The notes under the pieces were generated by a model. It was not told where the DNA came from. It saw nothing but the letters and a program-made list of their open reading frames with translations, and ran no database searches. Of a stretch of 64,000 bases of DNA, positions 58,823 through 64,000 are shown piece after piece (within the stretch, counting starts at the first letter, position 1; each line of letters opens with the position of its first letter). Position numbers and translations under genes: made by a program. Source of the stretch: Ferrimonas pelagia (GTDB lineage: Bacteria > Pseudomonadota > Gammaproteobacteria > Enterobacterales > Shewanellaceae); the NCBI RefSeq assembly GCF_039543565.1, contig NZ_BAABJZ010000107.1:62001-126000 (forward strand). The letters run 5' to 3'.

Positions 58823-59044
58823 TGTTCCTCCTGGTCGATGCTGGATAGTGATACGACCAAGCAGGAGCCAGTCCCCCGAAAGCAGAGTTGTCTGCACTCA
58901 GTCGGGTTTTGGGCTGGCTTTTACATAGATGGTCACACGGGGATGGGTGTGTCATTTGACACAGGATGGATGGGGTAGAGCGGAGAGGTTGGGTTGTCTG
59001 GTTCTACCTGTAAGTGGTCCCTAATTCCGGAACTCTGAAGCCCC

Positions 59045-59190
59045 TGTCCGTATAGTAAGGGACAATTACAGGCCCCTTATCCCCATAGTGTGTAGTAAAT
59101 GAGGCAGCAGAAGCTCCCCGAAACTCTTGTCCATATACTGTGTAGTAATTACGGGGTTCCTCTCCATATAGTGAGTTGCAATTCGAGAGG
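59045..59190. repeat. Iteron-like imperfect repeats
   Basis: Four imperfect copies of CCATATAG-TGTGTAGTAATTA-like sequence, each flanked by C or G runs, with the central ATAG/ATAC at 59052, 59085, 59135 and 59168, that is 33, 50 and 33 bp apart. A minus-strand frame reads through (Tyr-rich, 66 residues), but the 50-bp step breaks any codon period. I read it as a protein-binding array, perhaps an origin or a recombination site. Confidence 0.45.
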
Positions 59191-59238
59191 GGCAAAAATT
59201 CCACAATCCAGATTTAGATTTGCGGTCAGTACCGACAG

Positions 59239-59787
59239 CTACGTTTTCTGCAGCCGTTTCACGGTCGCAGGACTGATGCCCAATTGCTCCGCCGTCTTGG
59301 CAATACTCAACCCACTAGCACGCAGTTCCCGTACCTGTTCAGGAGTGGCGGCTGCTTTTGGTCTGCCCATGTGCTTGCCTGCAGCCTTCGCCGCTGCAAT
59401 ACCTTCGAGTTGCCGCTCCTTAATTAGCTCCCGCTCCATCTGAGCAACAGCAGCCAAGATACTCAGCACACCCTTCTGTGCCGCTGACATCGTGCCGCTG
59501 AACGTCAGTCCCTCCTTGTGGAAGACAATGCTGACGCCCTTGCTGGTCAACTCCTCAACGATACTCACAGCATCGCCAGCACCGGACCGGCATACACGGT
59601 CAAGACTGTGCACGTTCAGGGTGTCACCCTTTCGGCAGTGCCTAATAGCTGCCTGCAGCTCTGGACGGTCTTTCGTCTTGGCGCTGGTCTTTTCCTCGAA
59701 CACTGTGTCGAGGTGCACACCGTCGAGCTGACGGGCTGTGTTCTGCTGTGCGGTACTGACTCGAATGTATCCTACTTGCTCTGACAT
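59239..59787 (-). CDS. Serine recombinase (resolvase/invertase family)
   Basis: A 182-residue small serine recombinase. The catalytic Ser is in GYIRVSTAQQNTARQL, the later active-site arginines are in SLDRVCRSG, and the C-terminal helix-turn-helix is SGLSIAKTAEQLGISPATVK. It could resolve multimers or invert a segment of the element. SLDRVCRS has Cys where most have Gly. I chose ATG 59787 (MSEQVGYIRVS), which gives the normal family length; the frame is open for 26 more codons. Confidence 0.92.
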   Translation of the reverse strand: MSEQVGYIRVSTAQQNTARQLDGVHLDTVFEEKTSAKTKDRPELQAAIRHCRKGDTLNVHSLDRVCRSGAGDAVSIVEELTSKGVSIVFHKEGLTFSGTMSAAQKGVLSILAAVAQMERELIKERQLEGIAAAKAAGKHMGRPKAAATPEQVRELRASGLSIAKTAEQLGISPATVKRLQKT

Positions 59788-60271
59788 ACGGCTCTCTGAT
59801 TTGGCTCTGCAATCGCCACCCTGTGGCTCAAAAGGTCTCTGAGCTTTCATTCTGCACTGGCTCATAACTAGGAACCAGACCTTTAGAGCTAGAGCGTGAG
59901 CTATGTGTCAAAAGATATACTTTTGAGCCAAAGCCTGAACTACCTTCCGAGCGTTGTTGAACGGCTGGATGTGCTTGTTTGTGGTTGGCTTAGTGTGGCT
60001 ATAGCAGGACAGGATGCATATCAGAAGCACCATCTCAGGCATGCTGGAAGGGCTCCAATGGGAAAGGAGGGTAACGCACTGAACTGCCGGAAGGAATCGC
60101 TCTCAGGGCCGTGCAGGGAGGACTATGGGGGACATCTGGGCGCGGTGCTAACGTGATACCCCCACGGAATTCTAAGTCACTTTTTAGAGTTGTATGCTCA
60201 GACTTGGATGACACTCGATAGCGATGTAGCATGTTGAATCAGACACTTAGACAAGGAAGCGGTTAGAATCA
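59788..60271. other. Divergent intergenic region between resolvase and TIR genes
   Basis: 484 bp. Near the resolvase it holds an inverted pair TGGCTCAAAAG (59824-59834) and CTTTTGAGCCA (59920-59930), and TCAAAAG-ATATA-CTTTTGA (59908-59926), which could be resolvase sub-sites. An 86-codon plus frame at 59896-60156 has no support. The rest carries the promoter region of the TIR gene. Confidence 0.5.
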
Positions 60272-61138
60272 ATGTCCCAAGATAAGACCAATAAGCCACG
60301 GGTATTCATAGCATCTTCTAGCGAGGCGCTGCAGGAGGTTCGTGCGTTACATGCCAATCTGGAATACGACGCGGAGTTAACGAACTGGACGCACCTCTTT
60401 GATTTGTCTCAAACAGCCATCGAGACGCTGGAGACTTTACCTCAGCGCTTTGACTTTGGAATATTTTTGTTCACTCCCGATGACGTTGTGAAGTTCCGAG
60501 ATACCGAAGTGAGCAAAGCTAGAGACAACGTGGTTTTCGAGCTTGGGCTTTTCATTGGGAGTCTTGGGCGCGAGCGATGTTTTATCGTACAACCTCGGGA
60601 CAGTGATTTGCAGCTTCCATCAGACCTTGCAGGAATAACACCTGCGACATACAACCCCGACCGAAGTGATGAACTGGAGTCTGAGTTATTTACCGTCTGT
60701 GGCAAGCTGGCTAAAGCCATGGCAAAGACCCAGAAGACACGACCGAAGCGTCAGCTCAAGGTGCCGAACTTAACTTTTGAGTACATAGAAAGCGAGGTTA
60801 GTGACCTTGAACATTTAGTTTTGGGGGAACTGCTCACCTCACTCACTGAAGACTGTCCCAAGTCTGCATGGGAAATCACTCGGGCGCTTTGCGGCAATGG
60901 TCGTCAGGTTCAAGGTTTTAATCCGAACCCGGCACGGTCAAAACAGTACAACGAACCAGCGGTTCACCTAGCACTGCTTACGTTATGCAACCTCAACCTT
61001 GTATCAAAGAAGTGGCATGAAGACATGCAAGGTAACGAGTACCTGGGTTTCTTCCTGACAGAGCAGGGGACTGATTACATTCTCGCGAACAAGGCGAAAA
61101 TTGAGTCCCTGCTGTGTGAAGATGATTGGGCCTTCTAG
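60272..61138 (+). CDS. TIR-like nucleotide-binding protein with C-terminal winged helix
   Basis: A 288-residue protein. Residues 8-155 match the TIR-like fold of predicted nucleotide-binding proteins (PF10137, found in CBASS Cap12 and Pycsar PycTIR): RVFIASSSEALQEVRALHA, FGIFLFTPDD and ARDNVVFELGLFIGSLGRER, whose Glu in FELG aligns with the catalytic NADase residue. Residues 165-288 look like a winged-helix module (LTSLTEDCPKSAWEITRALC, then LALLTLCNLNLVSKKWHEDM). No cyclase gene is adjacent. A defence role is likely from the family, not shown here. Confidence 0.8.
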   Translation: MSQDKTNKPRVFIASSSEALQEVRALHANLEYDAELTNWTHLFDLSQTAIETLETLPQRFDFGIFLFTPDDVVKFRDTEVSKARDNVVFELGLFIGSLGRERCFIVQPRDSDLQLPSDLAGITPATYNPDRSDELESELFTVCGKLAKAMAKTQKTRPKRQLKVPNLTFEYIESEVSDLEHLVLGELLTSLTEDCPKSAWEITRALCGNGRQVQGFNPNPARSKQYNEPAVHLALLTLCNLNLVSKKWHEDMQGNEYLGFFLTEQGTDYILANKAKIESLLCEDDWAF

Positions 61139-61188
61139 AAAACGCGACCCGCTGCCAGCTTCCTCAAGTCGATGTTGGTAGCGGGTGG

Positions 61189-62595
61189 TTAGTACGGCAG
61201 CAACTGTATCTGTTCGCGCATCTGCTCAACCGTGCTGCGCTTCCGGTAAATCTTCTCTGTGGTTCCCGACTGCTCATGCCCAACGATGTCCTTGATGATG
61301 TCGGGGCGTGCGTCAGCACGGTACAGCTCGGTGATAAAGGTGTGCCGTAGGACGTGAAAGGTCTCGCCAATGGCATCGCGGTATTTATAACTGAACCAAC
61401 GCACCACGACGTTCCGCTTGGAGTTCAAAGTCCGGCCTTGCACCTCCGGCCAGAGAGTACGCACCTGCGCATCTTTTCCTGAGAGTTTACTCTGTGCTGT
61501 GATAACGCCTTCGACGTACTCGATGAACTCCTGCTCAATCTGCGGCGGGATAGGGATAGTCCTTCGACTGGTCTCATTCTTGACCTGCTGCCCGTCACCG
61601 TCAGTGATGCGAATCGTTCGGGCCTGCAGGTCTACATCGTCAGTCCTGAGCTGCGCGATTTCACCAACCCTTGCCCCCGTGTACATGCCGAGCAAGGGGA
61701 TGAACTTCTCGTGCCCTGTGTCGGCGTTGGCAGTGGCTTTCAGCAGGTTCAGTTCCCGCATATCCAGACTTTTGCGCTGCTTTCCTTTGGCGGCACGGAT
61801 ACGAAGACCATCCCATACGTTCTTGTCGGTGTAATCCTGATTGACCATCCAGCGCCAGAATGCACCCATGTTGCTCATCTGCTGGTTCACGGTGCTGGTG
61901 CCGAGTGTTTTATCTGGGTCAGCGTCAGCGATGATTTCTTTAATGGTCTTGCCGTACCGAATGGACTTTGACCATCCCTGCGGCAGCTGCTGCATTAGGC
62001 TCCGGTACTCTCTCGCCAACGCCTTATCAAACACGGTGTTGGCTTTCAGCGCAGAGAGAAACGTCTTCTCAAACCCAGAGAAGTGATTGTCTTGCTGCAC
62101 CTGTCCGGTAGTGCTGACACGCCACCGGCCATGCTTGATGTTCTCCGCTCGATACTCTTTCCAGTGCTTGCGTATGTCTCTGACGGTTAGGCCATGCGGC
62201 TGCACAGGAGGCGGTACAGGCACAGGTTCAGCGGGGGCAGGGGATTGCTGTGCAATAGGCTCTGGTGTGCTCACGGGTGTGCTGAGTAGTCCAGATAGAA
62301 CGTCCCCGGTTCCCAGTAAGTTTCGTTTCAGCCGTACGAGTTCACGAACGAAACAGGCACGGACAGCTTCTCGCATCTCCTGCGGTGTCTTGTCAGGCAT
62401 GCCGAGCTTCACCTCGGTAACGATGTGTTCAAGCAAGTGCTTGATGTGCTGGGTCGGTTCAATACCGAACTTGCTTAAAGAAATGGCGAATACTATCCCA
62501 TCAGACAGGTGCGCCTTGATGTAGTCCTTGCTGTTTCTGTGATAAAGTGCTGACAATTCTAAATACTCTACTGGTACAGTTCTGGTACAGCGCAC
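61189..62595 (-). CDS. int: Tyrosine recombinase (integrase) of the element
   Basis: A protein of up to 468 residues. The C-terminal catalytic domain has Arg in GARVGEIAQL, the pair HVLRHTF and GHEQSGTT, and the nucleophile Tyr in KIYRKRS. The N-terminal part includes a Pro/Gln-rich linker (near residue 115-140) and a SAM-like core-binding domain. The start is GTG 62595 or TTG 62556; with GTG the coding sequence overlaps the right arm sites. It lies next to attR, divergent from serS, and it reads into the element. Confidence 0.95.
   Translation of the reverse strand: MRCTRTVPVEYLELSALYHRNSKDYIKAHLSDGIVFAISLSKFGIEPTQHIKHLLEHIVTEVKLGMPDKTPQEMREAVRACFVRELVRLKRNLLGTGDVLSGLLSTPVSTPEPIAQQSPAPAEPVPVPPPVQPHGLTVRDIRKHWKEYRAENIKHGRWRVSTTGQVQQDNHFSGFEKTFLSALKANTVFDKALAREYRSLMQQLPQGWSKSIRYGKTIKEIIADADPDKTLGTSTVNQQMSNMGAFWRWMVNQDYTDKNVWDGLRIRAAKGKQRKSLDMRELNLLKATANADTGHEKFIPLLGMYTGARVGEIAQLRTDDVDLQARTIRITDGDGQQVKNETSRRTIPIPPQIEQEFIEYVEGVITAQSKLSGKDAQVRTLWPEVQGRTLNSKRNVVVRWFSYKYRDAIGETFHVLRHTFITELYRADARPDIIKDIVGHEQSGTTEKIYRKRSTVEQMREQIQLLPY
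62573..62589 (+). repeat. Right arm sites: two GGTACA repeats 11 bp apart
   Basis: GGTACA begins at 62573 and 62584, the same spacing as at the left end. Both are preceded by CT and followed by G. They overlap the 5' end of int, so integrase binding may also repress its own gene. Confidence 0.6.
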
Positions 62596-62659
62596 TCCGA
62601 ATGATTCTTAAATCATCTAAGTGCTTGAAAGGACTACAGTTTTTCGAACTCAAAGAACT

Positions 62660-62697
62660 AAGAGCGATATGTTAGACAGCAAATTCCTGCGCGCCGA
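62660..62697 (+). repeat. attR: right copy of the 38-bp direct repeat
   Basis: Identical to 55293-55330. It contains the ribosome binding site AAGAG, ATG 62669 and the first codons of the functional serS. Confidence 0.93.
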
Positions 62698-63958
62698 GCT
62701 GGCGCAAACTGCCGAGCGTTTGGCCACCCGTGGCTTCATTCTCGATGTATCCCGCCTGACTGATCTGGAAGAGCGTCGTAAGTCGCTGCAGGTTGAAACC
62801 GAGCAATTGCAGGCGGAACGTAACAGTCGCTCCAAGTCCATCGGTAAGGCGAAGGCACAGGGCGAGGATATTGCCCCGCTGCTGGCGGAAGTGTCCGATC
62901 TGGGCGATAAGCTGGACGCCCAAAAGGCGGAGCTGGCAGCGTTGCTGGTCGAGCTGGATGACATTGCGGCCGGTATCCCGAACCTGCCTGATGAGTCGGT
63001 TCCTGTGGGCGCAGACGAAGACGAAAACGTTGAAGTTGCCGTTTGGGGCGAGCCAAAGTCGTATGACTTTGAAGTGAAAGATCATGTTGATCTGGGCGAA
63101 GGGGTCAACGGCATTGATTTCGCGATGGCGGCGAAGTTGTCTGGCGCCCGTTTCGTAGTCATGCGCGGTCAGATCGCGCGGATGCACCGTGCACTGGCGC
63201 AATTCATGCTCGATCTGCACACTACCGAGCACGGTTACAGCGAGATGTATGTGCCGTATCTGGTTAATCCAGATAGCTTGCGTGGTACCGGTCAGCTGCC
63301 AAAATTTGGCGAGGATCTGTTCCACACCCAGCCGCTGTCCGAAGACAGCGAGCGGGTGCTGTCCCTGATCCCGACGGCAGAAGTGCCGCTGACCAACTTT
63401 GCTCGCGATGAGATCATCGATGAGGCGGATATGCCGGTTAAAATGACCGCCCATACGCCGTGTTTCCGCTCAGAGGCGGGCTCCTCAGGTCGCGATACCC
63501 GTGGTTTGATCCGTCAGCACCAGTTCGATAAAGTTGAGTTGGTTCAGCTAGTTAAGCCTGAGGATTCGATGGCGGCGCTGGAAGAGTTGACCGGTCACGC
63601 CGAGAAGGTACTGCAGTTGTTAGAGCTGCCTTACCGCAAGGTGGTTCTGTGTACGGGTGACATGGGCTTTGGCGCCTGCAAAACCTATGATCTGGAAGTT
63701 TGGGTACCGAGCCAGAGCAAGTACCGCGAGATCTCTTCGTGCTCCAACATGGGGGATTTCCAAGCGCGCCGTATGAAGGCCCGCTTCCGTCGCCCTGGCA
63801 GCAAGAAGCCCGAGCTGCTGCATACCTTGAATGGTTCTGGTTTGGCTGTCGGCCGTACCTTGGTGGCCATCCTAGAGAACTATCAGCGTGCCGACGGTAC
63901 CATTGAGATCCCGCAAGTGCTGCGCCCTTACATGGGCGGTCATAGCCAGATCGGGTAA
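62669..63958 (+). CDS. serS: Seryl-tRNA synthetase
   Basis: A 429-residue class II synthetase (E. coli 430). A coiled-coil arm covers residues 27-100. Motif 2 is in FRSEAGSSGRDTRGLIRQHQ and motif 3 in NGSGLAVGRTLVAILENYQR. It charges tRNA-Ser, including the UGA isoacceptor encoded four times at 13-15 kb. ATG 62669 lies in attR, so the first 15 codons and the promoter region come from the element side of the junction. The native crcB-operon transcript now ends in a stub 7.4 kb upstream. Confidence 0.97.
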   Translation: MLDSKFLRAELAQTAERLATRGFILDVSRLTDLEERRKSLQVETEQLQAERNSRSKSIGKAKAQGEDIAPLLAEVSDLGDKLDAQKAELAALLVELDDIAAGIPNLPDESVPVGADEDENVEVAVWGEPKSYDFEVKDHVDLGEGVNGIDFAMAAKLSGARFVVMRGQIARMHRALAQFMLDLHTTEHGYSEMYVPYLVNPDSLRGTGQLPKFGEDLFHTQPLSEDSERVLSLIPTAEVPLTNFARDEIIDEADMPVKMTAHTPCFRSEAGSSGRDTRGLIRQHQFDKVELVQLVKPEDSMAALEELTGHAEKVLQLLELPYRKVVLCTGDMGFGACKTYDLEVWVPSQSKYREISSCSNMGDFQARRMKARFRRPGSKKPELLHTLNGSGLAVGRTLVAILENYQRADGTIEIPQVLRPYMGGHSQIG

Positions 63959-64000
63959 GTTTGGCCTGATCGCGGTCGAAGGGTGTGATCTCCGGCCGTC

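Noticed and set aside
59004..59204. A 66-codon Tyr-rich minus-strand frame
   Set aside because: It lies on imperfect DNA repeats spaced 33, 50 and 33 bp. The 50-bp step is not a codon multiple, and there is no ribosome binding site, so the repeats are better read as DNA sites.
59896..60156. 86-codon plus-strand frame ahead of the TIR gene
   Set aside because: No ribosome binding site, no recognisable domain, and it covers the promoter-like and resolvase-site region.
60272..61138. A full CBASS or Pycsar system
   Set aside because: The TIR-like gene is present, but no nucleotidyl or adenylyl/cytidylyl cyclase gene lies on either side.
55293..62697. A complete prophage
   Set aside because: No capsid, terminase, portal, tail or lysis gene is recognisable in 7.4 kb, so a satellite or mobilisable island fits better.

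Overview
The window is chromosomal DNA from a facultatively anaerobic gammaproteobacterium. Two blocks follow Escherichia coli gene order: roxA / purB-hflD-mnmA-nudJ-rluE / icd, and cspD-clpS-clpA-infA-(bpt)-aat-cydC-cydD-trxB-(ald)-lrp-ftsK-lolA-rarA-(crcB)-serS. A monomeric isocitrate dehydrogenase beside the dimeric one, a leucine dehydrogenase, bpt next to aat, and a napDAB operon without napC all point to marine Alteromonadales, closest in flavour to Ferrimonas or Shewanella. The genus is an inference.

Layout. 1-2.7 kb holds an uncharacterised minus-strand cluster that includes two DUF2589-type proteins. 2.9-7.5 kb has mtfA and the anaerobic ribonucleotide reductase pair nrdD-nrdG behind two NrdR boxes and an FNR-like site. 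7.6-12.4 kb has napDAB and tusDCB-tusE. 12.4-15.4 kb has yccA and then an array of four identical tRNA-Ser(UGA) genes, each with its own promoter and terminator. Interleaved with them are about 110-nt structured cassettes that share the 3' end of the tRNA. 15.4-29.2 kb holds a SLC13 permease, an Atm1-type ABC exporter, a Tus homologue divergent from LexA-boxed ruvAB, gloA, a 28-residue YnhF-like membrane peptide, ybjN, a CAP-domain protein, a secreted beta-helix protein and leucine dehydrogenase. 29.2-55.3 kb is mostly housekeeping: 2-oxoglutarate oxygenase, purine and tRNA modification, two isocitrate dehydrogenases, the N-end-rule set (ClpS, ClpA, Aat, Bpt), cytochrome bd assembly (CydDC, TrxB), Ald/Lrp, and the overlapping operon ftsK-lolA-rarA-crcB.

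55.3-62.7 kb is a compact integrative element inserted in the first codons of serS. A 38-bp perfect direct repeat containing the serS ribosome binding site and start codon marks both ends. The left copy is a 21-codon dead stub. The right copy restores a full-length SerS. The element carries a tyrosine integrase next to its right end, a serine resolvase, a DNA-binding HTH protein, an operon of six small overlapping genes of unknown function, a small membrane protein and a TIR-like nucleotide-binding protein of the kind found in anti-phage systems. No capsid, tail or conjugation gene was recognised. It therefore looks like a small mobilisable or satellite island with a defence cargo, and it is the main candidate here for an undescribed system. 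The tRNA-derived cassettes near 13-15 kb are the second.
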